A stretch of DNA of 64,000 nt from Reticulitermes lucifugus (taxonomy: Eukaryota > Arthropoda > Insecta > Blattodea > Rhinotermitidae). Below the pieces are notes generated by a model, which saw only the letters and a program-made list of their open reading frames with translations, did not search any database and had not been told where the DNA came from. Positions within the stretch are counted from its first letter, which is position 1. Every line of letters begins with the position of its first letter. The stretch spans positions 35,518-99,517 of the forward strand of contig JAKCWW010000222.1 of NCBI GenBank assembly GCA_026260175.1. The letters run 5' to 3'. A program made the position numbers and the translations under genes. This document shows positions 37,411 to 49,534 of the stretch, piece after piece.

Positions 37411-40400
37411 CTGCTCCGTAAGATGATTTCTGTCATGCAGATGAATGCAGAGATAAGCAAGCCTCCCCCGAGCAGCCAAACTGCGAACACGATTGTGTCC
37501 GTACCTACCCTGCGAAATTCGGTTTTCACGGAGCACGGAGGCTTATCTGGTCGCCAATGCCTGTTCATGTAGTTGAACAGTCCGCCCTCAACCGCCTTCC
37601 GGTACCTGAGAAGTGCAATGTTTGATTAACTTATTTCAGAGTTTCTTCCTAGGTTTCTGGTTAACTACACACAGTATAAAATTATTTTTGTATAAACATG
37701 ATTTTGTGTGTGTTCTATTTGTTGTACGGGCTTTCACTATATGAAGCTTAGTAACTGTCAAGATTAATGTTATTTTGGGGTTCTATGAAAGGCGGGGAGG
37801 TTCTCGGACGCTTATAAAGAAGGGATCTAATAGAGTTAGATCAGTGAAGAGTAAATTGGAACTCACCCGTATGTGAGAAGCTCCTTAAGAGGTGAGGTTC
37901 TAGGTACGAAAGGATAACATTGTTGAATTGGAAATATGAGGATCTCGGTGAGGTCGCACTTGGCCTCATCAGTGAATGTCTCTTCGATGTCCTTATATAC
38001 GTTAATGGCTTCGGTATGGAATATGAATGGCTCAGTTAGCACCTTGTGAAGGCCAGTTTCACGTGAGTAGTACCCCGTGTGGGGAGGTGCCATTCTTTTT
38101 TGATACAGTTCCTGTACCAGGGGGTCTGCGCTCATCTGAAAGCAGATTGCAACACTCATCCTTTTGTTTCGTAGCGACCAAATAATTAAACAACAGACGT
38201 AGAAGAGCATACGATACGCTACAATCAGTTCGCTTTAATTTCAAACAGCATGCAAAGAAATCTACTTGCTCTGCAGATCATTAGGTTAGTTCGTGGTGGG
38301 AGAACACTAGCTCGAGCTTTGACATCGTCCCATTTTCAAATCACATGTCTCCTATGAATGGTTTGTAAGACAACAGCAGGCAAGCCTTCGATATGTGGAG
38401 AAAAAGGATCACTTTGAACGTTTTTAGCAAAATTTCTGGGCTGTATACTTGTTTATCAATGACAGGAAGAAAAAAAATTATTTCGACATTCACTGATGCT
38501 TGCTTGTCGAACTTCAGCTTTGCACACGTTTCCCTGCATTTTGTTTTTGCGCAGGGCTTGTATACCTGGACACATTGTGAGTAAATGAAGCGTAACACAT
38601 TTTATACCCTCACGTCATACCCTTCTGAGTATGTATATATTTTTGGGATTAACTGTAGCTTTTGCTTATATTTTGACGAGATTCTACATAAAGACGAATT
38701 CTGACAGCTGTAAAAGACCATTTATTTACATTTGCTTTCAAATATGGCAGGGAAACATTTTTACTGCATATAGGTGTTCGGATGAAGTACAGAGATAGTT
38801 ATTGGTGGTAAAGTTTCAGGCATCGTACGTTCTGGTTGCTTTTAAATGAATTTGAATATTTATTTCATATCAACAGTTATTAAGTCCTAGGGACATGACA
38901 TACTTCAAGCTTAGGAGTGAAGTAGCGTAAACATGCTTCCGTCTAGAAGGATAACAGTCATTGTGGGGACTAGCTTTGAGATTTACGTAGATTGTGGTAA
39001 CCGTTAAAGAAAATAAATGTTACTACGGAAAGCAGTCAAGTGCGACTGATTTTGTGAAGAACACGTATCCTTCTGAGCGGACACAAAATACAGATTTGTG
39101 GAAGTGCTCCGTCATGGTTAGATCATACAGCCTACTCACCTTCTTCTGCGTGAGCTAAAATAAAACCAGGATTAATATCTTCTCGGGGAAAGGCCTATAA
39201 TGATGCTTGGAATGTATTGCCATGAAACTGAAACCAGTTTCACTTTCAAACATTTCCATTATTGACAAATGCGCAGAAGCGGTGGAGCCCCGTTTTTTCA
39301 CGGGAGGAGGGGAGGTAAACAAGACCATATTATTGAAATGTTTAATGTTGTATGAGGTTTGTCCTTCTGGGTTATGACACCATATATTCTGGTAGGTGGG
39401 TGCAAACGTTTCTGAGGAATACACTGCCCGTCTCTTCAGGATGGAGTATGCAAGTATTACGTTCTTTCGAAACGTTGGTGTCTACCTACCAACTCAAGTT
39501 GCTCATTTTAATTCGGACATCCAATTGTACACGTAAATGTCTACCCGTAACGTACCATGTAGGCATAGAAGGTGAGTAGATCTATAGCTACAGCTCTACT
39601 CATTCTTAACATCGGCGCTAGACGGGGTGGGTGGTCAACGCCACGTCCTGACCGCAATATTCCCTGCAACATCCCCTATACCCATTGTACAGGAGGCTGG
39701 ATGGGCGCCACGGCCAGTCTGGACGGATTTGGAGAAGACAAAATCTTTTTTCTCTATCGGGGTTCGAACCCCGAACAGGCATCCCGTTGTGCTGTGACTA
39801 AATATACGTAAACACACGTTCAATCGGCCGACGCAATGTGTGTTAATATTTATTTGCCAGACCAAAGTATCAATCAGTATGACCCCTTTTAGTGGACTTG
39901 GTGAACGTTTTCGTACCTCGAAAAAGGGTCGGTTGTAGTTGATGTCTTCTGCACCGAACGCTAGCGAACTGTCGATGAGATCTCTGGTGTTATGGATGGA
40001 CTGAGTCGGTGCCGACAGCAGCGAAGACACGACGAACGCGGAGTAATATACATTCATCATGAGGGCCAGAATGTGGGTATTGAGAAAGACAATGCGTCCT
40101 GTGATCCATTTGGAGTCCATCGTGGATCCTAAAAATTATAATTATTCTGTTAGGTGTTCCCGTAACTTAACTGCTGCAAGAAAACTTTGTTATTAGATGT
40201 AATGACGGATATCGACAATTTGGACAATGGAATATTAATTGCACTGCAGTAATATTTGGTACTGGAAGTGGACAATGCTGTACAACTATGAAGCATGAAA
40301 ATAGTTAAATTATCAGTAGTTACAATTGCATTGTGCTGTAACAGTGAAGACGCCAGTTACGATGGATTTTTGCAGTGACTAAGGAACTCAGTTTTACTCT

Positions 40401-43400
40401 GCTCGTCAGAATTATCGTGTCCGGTTTAAGAAGACTGTGTCAGTAATTACAGTCACAACCAACATATATATTTTTTGACACATTAGGCTACCGGTTTCAG
40501 CCCTATAGAGCCATCATCAGGCCTATACAAAAACTGTGAGAAACGAAATCTATAATGTAGAGAATTTGATTTTCACAATTTTTGTATAGGCCTGATGATG
40601 GCTCTGTAGAGCTGTATTCGGTAGCCTAATGTGTAAAAGAATATATGTTGGTTGTGAATGTAATTACTGACTAGAGTGAAATATACTTTGTATTTACATA
40701 CAAAAAGGATGTCTAATATTAAAGTTGGTGCAGTGGACTGGTCACTCACTACAGAATGCACATCTCCAGACCAAGAAACCTCTGAAAGGAGGCCCTATGC
40801 TCTGCAAGGAGCGACAGGAGGTAAATAAATAAAATAATAAATAATAATATTAAAGTTGAGACGACTTGCCGAATATCGAAAACAGTAAGTGAAAGAGAAG
40901 TTCCTACGGCATAAATTAGACAATAAATGGCTATGAAATTAAGAAAAATAGATTATTTTTCTTCGACAAATATGATCAGCATTTCTGGAATTTTTTAAAT
41001 GTTTGCTTGGAAAACATGATCACCTTTCTGAGAAATAATGATTACCACAACAGGAATTTGGATCCGTAACTGACTGCGTGGAACAAGCTTGAGAAGCTAA
41101 CATTCACACAACTGGGCGAGATGTTTTTCGTCCTCACCCTGTTGACTAACTGCTCCCGTTATGATAACAAGGGTGTCGCTCCACGTCCAAGCCCCCTCCG
41201 TTTCAGTGTTGATCATCTCATGCGGATTGTCTTCTGCGTGGTACTGGGACTCGAAGAAGGAAATGAATCGGAGGGCTACCATCATCAGGAACCAGATGAG
41301 TCCACAGCCCAACCATAGCTTCGGCTCAAAGGGTTTCAGAAGAACGCCATACGAGTCTGTTATCTGGGGATGACGGAACATGGCACATACTCTGCAAAAA
41401 TAATTCTTGCTTGTATTTACGGGTTTTGTAACAGGATCAGGCAAAATAGCCGAGGATTCTGAAAGCTAGAACATATTCTGTATAAGTAATATAGGTGTAA
41501 TATTACGCATTATCTAAACAGACTAAACATAACATCTGGGTTGCTGAAACTTGCATATATTCTGCAAACGTAACCTTATAATGTTACGTATTATCTTATG
41601 GGATAAATATGGAACTTGTCCTCCGCAGGGAACATAGTACATGCGGATTGATTTAGAGGATAACACAGATTATCTGGTGATGCTGGAACATTGTACATAT
41701 TCTGCAAACGTAACGTACAATATTACAGATTACTTTACAGGGTGTGACAGAAAATTTGGGAGTGCTGAAAAGTATCATAAATTCTGAAAATGTGATGTGA
41801 CAAGATTAATAATTTTATATTAAAATGAGACCATATTTGAGGTGCCAAAACATGGCGTATATCCTGCAAATGTAAGCTAAAGGTCATAATAAAAGGTTTT
41901 TAGCCGCCGATTACACTACTAAACAAGAAACTGTTTATGTTAATTCTTTCACGACTTCTGAAGAAAATGTGCCTGCTAAACACATATCACAAACTCCTTC
42001 CTTGGACGAATAATTATACGTCCAAGGAAGGAATTTATCACAAGATTAAGGATTCGTAATTTCAGGTCTAAGTGTGAATAGAAACAGGACAGACAACTTA
42101 ATTTGCGAAGGCTGAAGGAAGAGAATATGGTTTAAAATTATTCGTGATTAGGATTACCTGTCGTAAAACAGTGGTGCATTGGGGCCAGTTAGCCTATATT
42201 GTCACGGATTCAGAACTTGAACTTGAACTTGTAATACTTTATGTATAGATACTCTAAATCTAATGTAGGTTCAAAAGATAGTTCAAATCGTGTTAAGAGT
42301 TGCATTACAATAAACTTAATTATACTCGTATAAGCAGTGTCGATAGTGCAGTGCCTGTACACTCTTTGTACTACATATTGTGAGCGATATTCTCACCGCA
42401 ACTCCCAGGTCGGCACAGGACAGAAGTCCGACATATCAATGCGATGATGGTTAAGCTTCAGAGCTGAAATGCTGACTTCGGCTTCTCCGTACTTCATCAT
42501 ACGCACCAGCCCCTCAGGCTTTCCACCCTCCACTACATACCCGAAAGTATTTGTGTGGAGTATTCTTTTGCTGAAAGAGAAAACAAGGTTGTCTAGAGAA
42601 CACAGTTACCAAAAGCGTTTTTTGAAACTTTGTCAACCTCTTTATTGCTCTTGATAAATCTGTGAGGGTCTGTCAGAAAATGAGTTTAAATACACATATT
42701 TTTTATTCTTTATTTCAACACTAACAAAAACAGTGAAGATTTAATTGTGCTGACGTCCCACTACCTTCCCACATAGTTCCCGCCACAGCTGACGCATTTA
42801 CCGTAACGCAGGTCGACCTTTTTCTATTCCCTGTTGACAGCAGTCCGTGTTCTGCCTTGTCAGCCATCGTGTCACAAATGTTTCCACCTCCCAATCATCT
42901 TTAAATCTGTGGACGCTAAAATTTCACTTAAGTGCTGGATGATAAACTCTCGCGACGAATTATGCTGATATAATCACAATTACTGTAAATTCTTTAGCTA
43001 AGAAAATATACGCCATGTAAATTTATTTTGTGACCGCTTTCGTATATTTCTGGACTTGTGAGAGTAACAGGAGAATGGACAAAATTATATAATAACAAGT
43101 GTCAACACTTGTGCCCTCCCCAACTATTATTCTCGGCCGTGCCATGGCTTAGGCGGTTAGTTGCCGGCCTCCCACCGCGGAGGCCCGGGTTCGATCCCGG
43201 GGTCAGTCCATGTGGGATTTGTGGTGGACAAAGTGACACTGGGACAGGTTTTACCCCGAGTATTTCGGTTTTCCCCTGTCAATTTCATTCAACCCGTACT
43301 CCATTACTTGGAAAAATGAAAAAAAAGACTAATCATCCTTCTCTTCGTCTTCATCACAGGATTGCACAATAAGCCTCAAGGCTGCTGTGTGTCCGTAGCA

Positions 43401-43905
43401 TCTGCTGCACGGCCCTCCTCCACAAAAAAAAATATTCGAGTGTTAAATTACAAAGAATGATATCGGTGTGTAGTATGACACGCACAGGGAGATACAATAG
43501 GAAATCACTAGACGTTCTGTTGTGAATGTGTATATTGAAGGATTCAGGCATCGACTATATACAACCTCACATTCTTCAACTAGCGACCAGGTTCTACTCT
43601 ACATGCACCTATCACGCCAATCCACTCATTCGCACAATTAGACGATACACCTTGCAAGGTTTGAAAACAATGTATAAAACATACAAATACAAGAGGCCGA
43701 AGCATATATTGCTTTAAATGGATTATATGACAAGGTAGTGTTTTTTGTTGTGTAGAGTTTTTCACTACGGCTACAATTCTAGAAGTACGCTACTTGGCAC
43801 CCAGGGTTAAGTTCCTGCGCGTAAGGCACAATGGCAGTTGGTGAATGGAACAACTGATGATAAATGTTGTATTGTTTCTCTTGCTGTAACTAAGAAATGC
43901 TAATA

Positions 43906-43942
<37 letters not shown>

Positions 43943-46900
43943 ATTGAAGGATTCTGCTCATATACAAACTACGTCAGCGTGGCAGTGTGTTGACTCACGA
44001 AAAGTTGTACATCTGTTGCATAAGAAGAAATCCTCTATAATTGTAAGTGGCCATGGAGTCAAGGGCTCTGTTTTCTGGTTTAACCAGCTCCTCTTCCAAA
44101 TTTGTCGTTGGAATATTGTTCACCTGGAAAGACGAGAAATTCCGAAGTCATGTATCAGTCACGCGTGTTTAGTTATGAATTTTAAGTGTTAATAGTAATT
44201 CCATTTCTGTTTTGCATTTTATTTCAAAATTCATGACGGAGAGCTGTGAGGTACGCAGACTCTACTCTGCCAGCTCCTGTCTCAGTTTTTATAAGCTTTT
44301 GGTGAAGCGAACAGATTTGCGTCGGCTGTGTGTTGTCTCACACTTTCGTTTGTCTGTGTTTACACTTTGACCTGTACCTTACACACCAGCTGTTTCATTC
44401 AAATCTTTAATGACGTGCCTACAAAAGACGAGTTCCAGAAGCGTGTAGAAATTTGGCGAAATATCATTTGATATCCAGAACAGATACCTCATTATTTAGT
44501 GTCTCTGCTCTAAACTTTATCTTCTAGCACGTATATTGCATTCCCTTTAAAAGAAAGAGAGGAAAGAAGGAAGGAAGGAATGAAGGAAGGAAGAGAGACT
44601 GAAAGAAAGGAACAAGGAGAGGAAAAACTATGAGATATATGGAAAGTAAGAGAAAATAGTAATGAAGGGGACAGTAAAGAAGTCCGTGTGCTTAATTAAG
44701 CACCGTGAAGTAGAAGTATGGATCCACGCATTATTCGCCTCAGAAGTGGATGTGGGCGAAGGGTTAGCCTCACGCTCCGGACGCTTACCTCCCAGTAGAA
44801 GATTTTCCAGTATCCACTGAATAGTGGTCTGGTTTGACCACGGAGCCAAGTTGACGCTGTGATGGAGAGGGAATCTCTGCCTCTGCTGGCAATCAAACCC
44901 CATTTACCGGCCTACTAGCCCATTGTCTAGTCACTGCACTGATTGAAATATCCACGCTCCAAGAAGAATAAACAAATAAAGCAAGAAATAAACAAATGCG
45001 TCGGAAGCAATAAAATAAAGAATTGAAATCTTAACGAGCGTTTGGTTGATAATCCCATCCTAGTCTTCTTTATGGGTTGCGATCCAGAGAGCTGACCAAA
45101 GCGAATTCAGAAAGAGAAACTGCAGTTGGTGCCTTTAGTGGAACCAACATCGTACCTAGGACGACCTTGTGACTCGCATATAACAGGCTACACAAACTGA
45201 CATTATAGCTCGTATCGTTAAATATGCTGTTTAGAAAATAAGACATAATTTGTACGAAACCTGGCCGATTTACGGAGTTTTTCACATCTGTAAACACAAC
45301 ATAAAAATAAGTCTACAGAGCTTACAGAATTATCTGGTCCAAAAATTAGGCTTGATTATCTGCGCCATGCTTAATCGAAGGTGTGTTAAGATATTGCCTC
45401 GTCAGTCTTTGTCCCATATCCTAAGAGCGAGTAGCCGTACTTGCTTTAAGCAGTCACGATCATTTTGTAGTCAGATCAAACCGTCAGAATTGTGCTACTT
45501 GGATTTTAATTCGTTCAGATCAGAGATTGACATTGGTTAGAGCGGAATTTAAAGTCGTATTTAATACAGTTAGAAATGTCTTAATCGGAATGGCGGCTGT
45601 TTGAAGAGAGAATGAGGAACCTGTGCAGAAGATACATAGGGGTTTGTATTTTTTATTCCGAATTGCAAAACATCAATTCTTTTTACGTTTAGGCTCAGAT
45701 AAGCTACGTGTTATTTTCGAAATTTTTTGTTTCACCACACGTACTGAGATCTCATTTCGTATATCTTGTTATATGCGAACTGCAAAGTAATTCTGGGCAT
45801 GATACGGATTCCAGCAAATGTACCAACTGCATTTGGTTAAAACCACGCAATATCTGCCATGATATTCGGTATCCTGACCGGGAGTATAACTGGGTACCTC
45901 ACAAGCACAAGTGTAGCTATTACACACCAACTTCCTCGATTCAACGGAAAGTAGTGTTCACAAACACGCATAAAGGACATACAAATAAAATGTTTATAGG
46001 TAAATAGTGGACTAAGTGCAGGCCTACTCACCACCAATGCTGCAGTATAAACGATCCCCCTTAGATCCTGCCTTCGAGAGTATTTGTACTGGGTCAAATT
46101 GAAGACAACACCCTCTTTGAGTGTCCAGTGCCCCGCCAGAGTCCCATTTATCGGCCAGCTGTAGTTGATCTTGTAGAGGTCATGCAAAATAATTCGGTCC
46201 GAAGAAGTGTCAGGGTACGCCCACGTCATCTCTGTATCGATACTCATACTGAGTTCGTCTATCTCGGACGTGAACTTGTATTTGCTCCATACCAACCAGT
46301 TGAAAGAGGCGTTTATAAAGCGCCTTGCTGAGTTCTATAAACATCAAAATAACAGAGCGCTACAGAAAAGGTTTCTGCCAACGGGCATAATTAATAAACA
46401 CATAACAATGACTTGAGCGAAACGTAACTGCAGTTTTATGAACTTTCGGTATTTAGCAATTTGACCATGCGAGGTTTGAGACTCTCACGGCAGTGATGTT
46501 AAAGATTCAAGTACTCTGGAATGCTTTTATATATTCTAATTGAATGACGTTTGGTATAAATGGTTAAGTACGGAAGCATAGCTGATTTTGGTCATATTGT
46601 TTATGGTTTATGTAATGACGCACCGTAACTCAGAATACACAGAAGTGCATGACAGTCTGGTGATTAGTGAGTAATACCTTGGAAAGGAAGCGTAATGAAG
46701 CAATAATAACCGAATTTGATGCGCTATATCGGCATTTGACTTGAGGGACTGCGGGACTCTTCTAAAAATAAATAAGGACAACCGATCTCCGGGCCGCGAT
46801 TTTAACCCGGAACTATTATAATACTCGTACGAGGCAGGGGTGGTAACTACACGTACTGCACCGCGACGTTCCGAATGGCCATGTAGGGGATGTGATTGAA

Positions 46901-47934
46901 TAGAAAGGGATTTTGTTCCATATGGTTGTCTCTTTGACGGTATGACATGCCGTGAGTATAGGCCTATGGGCTGGTAGTCCGTTGAAATACGTAGGAATTT
47001 TTTTATCATATGTCTGTTGCCTGTTCAAAATATGACGAACATTTCGAGAGGTTGTAGAAAGTGATAATCTGTTATAATGAGAAACGCTCACCTCGTCGAG
47101 ATATTGCTTGCTATCTCTGCAGTCGTAGTCAAGGAAGATGCCGAATTTGTAGTAGTATCCATTTTTCATGATAGGCACGAGTTGCGGAGTAGCTGGCTGC
47201 TCGGGGTCTGGAGAAACCATCCAGAACTTCCCCGACGACATTAGATATTTAGTGACTTGGTAACTATCTGCAGTAACGAGAATACAGTCTGTAGTGGCTC
47301 TTTGCAATGATGACAGTACAAACTGCAGTGGCTGTGCAATAATAGGAATACAGACAGTGGCTGTCTGCAGTGAGAATACAGACTGTAGTGGCTGTCTGCA
47401 GTGGGCATGTGGCTGGGATGGGGAGAAACTAAACGTATGGATATTTTGGTGAAATAATCTAATTAAAACACCTATAAGGCAGTTGGATGGCGACATTTAG
47501 ATAATATCAGGGAACAACTTTTAAGATGATGATGGTTTTTGTATAAATCGAAACATATGTAGGGGTCTAGTGAAATAAAAAAGTGGTAAAGTGAAGTGCA
47601 TTTAGTCGGTGTTTTATAAACAGTGAAATTTTGAGATGTCAAGATGAAACGAAATGAATCTCAATCTTGTCCGTGGAGGACTTTTGGGTATTATCAGCTT
47701 TTAACTTTCAGATTCTATTACCAGAGTTAGTTCTAGATCTGCTTTAACTGTGAGTGCTGGTAACATTGCTGCTGCAATATACGTACCACGTTTGGAGCAT
47801 GTAAAGCAGCTGATGATGCGAACAGATTTGAATGTGAAGTAATCTTCAACAAATTTGAATACTTCTGCTGGCAAATGAGAAGCGACGAAGCATGGCAGTA
47901 GTAGTAGAAAGCAAACATTTACCAGCCTCTGCAT
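37411..47934 (-). CDS. Ir75: Ionotropic receptor, Ir75 group, copy 3 (nine coding exons; last exon not found)
   Basis: Coding exons: 47934-47787, 47267-47092, 46334-46032, 44123-43999, 42570-42397, 41391-41138, 40128-39917, 38135-37867, 37605-37411. The sum is 1856 nt, open throughout and leaving phase 2. [19 protein letters not shown] is a clear signal peptide. Exon 2 has [12 protein letters not shown] and FLDYDC. Exon 3 has SRRQDLRG. Exon 5 has FGYVVEGG and the S1 Arg in HRIDMSDF. Exon 6 has FRHPQ, M1 and pore [17 protein letters not shown], the only copy with Gln at the Q/R-like site. Exon 7 has M3 [12 protein letters not shown]. Exon 8 has IFHTE and AKCDL. Exon 9 has the last membrane segment, ending AGCAG then GTATGCG. 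Exon 6 is about 10 residues longer than in copy 4, between M1 and the pore. The acceptors of exons 2 and 6 sit at the edges of tandem arrays that repeat the acceptor itself. No secure tail exon was seen between 37410 and 34100. Confidence 0.9.
39574..39806 (-). repeat. SINE family A copy
   Basis: Minus-strand B box CGGGGTTCGAACCCCG is intact; the middle and the GAGCTGTAGCTATAG end follow family A order. Inserted in intron 7 of IR copy 3, about 110 bp from exon 7. Confidence 0.75.
40441..40669. mobile_element. Inverted repeat with ~100-bp arms and hammerhead-like core, Penelope-like
   Basis: The left arm CAGTAATTACAGTCACAACC and the reverse complement of the right arm CAGTAATTACATTCACAACC match at about 90% over ~100 bp, with ~35 bp between. 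On the minus strand 40520-40494 reads CTGATGA, a GGCTC/GGGCT stem, then GAAAC, the conserved hammerhead core arrangement. The right arm has GTATTC in place of GAAAC. Resembles head-to-head ends of Penelope-like elements. Lies in the 5' part of intron 6's neighbour, between exon 7 and exon 6 of IR copy 3. Confidence 0.6.
41391..41880 (-). repeat. ~82-bp tandem array derived from the exon 6 acceptor, IR copy 3 intron 5
   Basis: The motif TCTGCAAA (acceptor TTTGCAG on the transcribed strand) recurs at 41391, 41477, 41561, about 41620, 41701, 41783 and 41863, with steps of 80-86 bp except one shorter unit. Each is preceded in plus orientation by versions of ATCTGGGGATGACGGAACAT, the start of exon 6. 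The first unit is the real exon border. Units are diverged and some lose the AG. Confidence 0.75.
41995..42032. repeat. Perfect 14-bp-arm hairpin
   Basis: TCCTTCCTTGGACG and its exact reverse complement CGTCCAAGGAAGGA are separated by 10 bp, in intron 5 of IR copy 3. Function unknown. Confidence 0.85.
42661..42930 (-). pseudogene. mariner transposase C-terminal relic
   Basis: On the minus strand: a frame with [20 protein letters not shown], then CCQQGIEK, then a +1 shift to [16 protein letters not shown]-like sequence and a stop. This matches the usual mariner ending (QGIEKL...RW-KCI...GNYVEK). A TTTAAACTCATTTTCTGACA end may be the terminal repeat. Lies in intron 4 of IR copy 3; only the 3' end is present. 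Confidence 0.7.
43130..43335 (+). repeat. SINE family D, tRNA-derived
   Basis: A-box-like CCATGGCTTAGGCGGTTAG and B box GGGTTCGATCCCGGGG, a body with GGTTTTACCCCGAGT, and an A-rich tail GAAAAAAAAG. Single copy here, in intron 4 of IR copy 3. Confidence 0.75.
43910..43938. repeat. (AT)n microsatellite
   Basis: About 12 AT units, 60 bp downstream of exon 4 of IR copy 3 in transcription direction. Confidence 0.9.
44548..44627. repeat. (GAAG)n purine-rich simple repeat
   Basis: Imperfect GAAGGAAG and GAAAGA units on the plus strand; the transcribed strand is pyrimidine-rich. In intron 3 of IR copy 3. Confidence 0.85.
44694..44940 (-). repeat. SINE family A copy
   Basis: Minus-strand head CAGTGACTAGACAATGGGCT and GGTTTGATTGCCAGC (B-box-like), then CAGAGATTCCC and CGCTCACATC-type middle, ending near GTGCTTAATTAAGC. 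In intron 3 of IR copy 3. Confidence 0.65.
46620..46875 (-). repeat. SINE family E copy
   Basis: Shares GGAAAGGAAGCGTAATGAAG and the reversed tRNA-like CCGGGTTAAAATCGCGG block with 12960-13165. Lies in intron 2 of IR copy 3. Confidence 0.5.
47264..47410 (-). repeat. ~32-bp tandem array spanning the exon 2 acceptor, IR copy 3
   Basis: Five units of the type GAATACAGACTGTAGTGG-CTGTCTGCAGT on the plus strand, imperfect. On the transcribed strand each has TATTCTCACTGCAG; the last unit supplies the real acceptor, TATTCTCGTTACTGCAG then ATAGTTACC. The frame of exon 2 stays open back through the array. Confidence 0.75.
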
Positions 47935-48037
47935 CTTCCCTCTTTGCGTAGAATATCAACAGTCTTCCCAGACACACCTGTACTCTTTCGTCTACACGTT
48001 GCATGGAGCGCCTTTCATTTCTGCTAGATTTCTTGCA

Positions 48038-48045
48038 GTATATAG
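48038..48045 (-). promoter_or_regulatory. Candidate TATA box of IR copy 3
   Basis: CTATATAC on the minus strand, 104 bp before the start codon, leaving room for a start site ~30 bp downstream and a ~70-nt 5' UTR. No initiator motif was confirmed. Confidence 0.3.
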
Positions 48046-49186
48046 ATACCAAGGACAAGTTGAAGATATAATTTATTTAGTGTTTATATGCAGAACCTTA
48101 TGTCATTTGTCAAGTTGTGTGAAATCCATGCAAGGTTTTCTGACGTATCACTTAGCCATTAAGAAGCGGCCTAATGAGATTTGTCCTTTTAAATTGCCTG
48201 CAAATGAATAAACTGCAAGTGAAAATATTCCTTTTGTTGATTTATGGAAGAAAGAAAGTACATGGTTAGAACAGAGGTCAAGTACATTAGACCTATGGTA
48301 CTCAAACGTTTCATTGCTTAGCTTTAAACACTTTTAAACGTCAAAGAAATTTGAGGGAACATAAAATGCCCGTTGAAAATTGACACGAGCGAGACATTCC
48401 AAAGAACGGACTCATCATCGTCACCGACGACATCGCGAATTAAGTTTATAGGCGGTCCGGGTTACAAGGAATACCGCCGTTCGTTGCTGTAACATCTTCT
48501 CTCCTTGATTTATATTGTTTAAACAGCTTAGGGATTTAGTTTCCAGGCATCCCTTCCAAATATTCTAAATACTTCTTGTTACAGTGTCTTTATTATTGCA
48601 CTGACATCTGCTATTACAATTTCTTCTGTAACATTTTTATAACGCTTATGATCCGTCATTCAGTATTCTGGACCGCTCTGAGGGAGAGCATGTCTGGCGT
48701 TTTTATTTGTTATCAAATTAAAACCATCGCCGCTATTTGTTTTGTTGCAATCAACAAAAAAGCTATAGTTTTCTCTATTTTAATTTTTATGTTTTTAATA
48801 ACAATTCAGGAAGGCAAAGATTTTGAAAGGAATGGCAGTAAATATTGGCCGAAATAACCCGCCCTTTTTTATTTGTGCATGTAAAGTAATTTTGGATTCT
48901 TACTGTTGTTTCCAAACACTAGAGCCTTGCCATATATATTTTTAATAACTTCTAGTTCTGCAGAAAAACTGATTCGAAATCTCTCCACGTTCGCGCCTAG
49001 AAGCAAGATGTTCATATACTAATTTTTCATGATAATCCGACAATTGCTTCAAATTTATTAGAGGGGGAAGTCACACTTAGATAATGCTACTGTAAGCATA
49101 TATTTATTTCTTTATTGAACGGAAAAGGGAAAAGAAGAAGCAAAGAAAAATGGAATAAAGAATAAAATGAGGCAATAAAGCTAAAG

Positions 49187-49534
49187 TCACACCATTTGTT
49201 CAGTTAAAAGTAACGATAAGTACTTTACCATACTTACAGAACTTACTATTTTCATGCTTAGAGTGTCATAATTTTCAAAGAATCTAATCACGCTCTTGAT
49301 CATGGCTGTAACTACAAAGACATAAATGAACGTAGCAACGAAACTTACTCTTCTTATCGTTCCTGCGTAGTTAACTACTACCGTTACAATTTCTGCTAAT
49401 AGTAACCTTTTATATGTTTTTGATTGCCTTCCAAAAACATTCAAAATTAATTTTAAGAGGCTGTCAAAGTGTGATAAGGCAGAAGAAATAATTATTTTTC
49501 TAGGAAATTGGGTATAATGGAAATGACTTCCCAT
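49187..49534 (-). other. Membrane-rich open frame, unidentified
   Basis: 115 codons with two hydrophobic stretches (IVTVVVNYAGTI and VSFVATFIYVFVVTAMI). Lies between IR copies 4 and 3 on the same strand. Could be a decayed chemoreceptor exon or chance; no splice sites or family motif support it. Confidence 0.2.

Noticed and set aside
48576-48857. Plus-strand hydrophobic frame of 93 codons
   Set aside because: AT-rich composition alone explains the Ile/Phe/Tyr-rich translation; no splice sites, motif or neighbour supports it.
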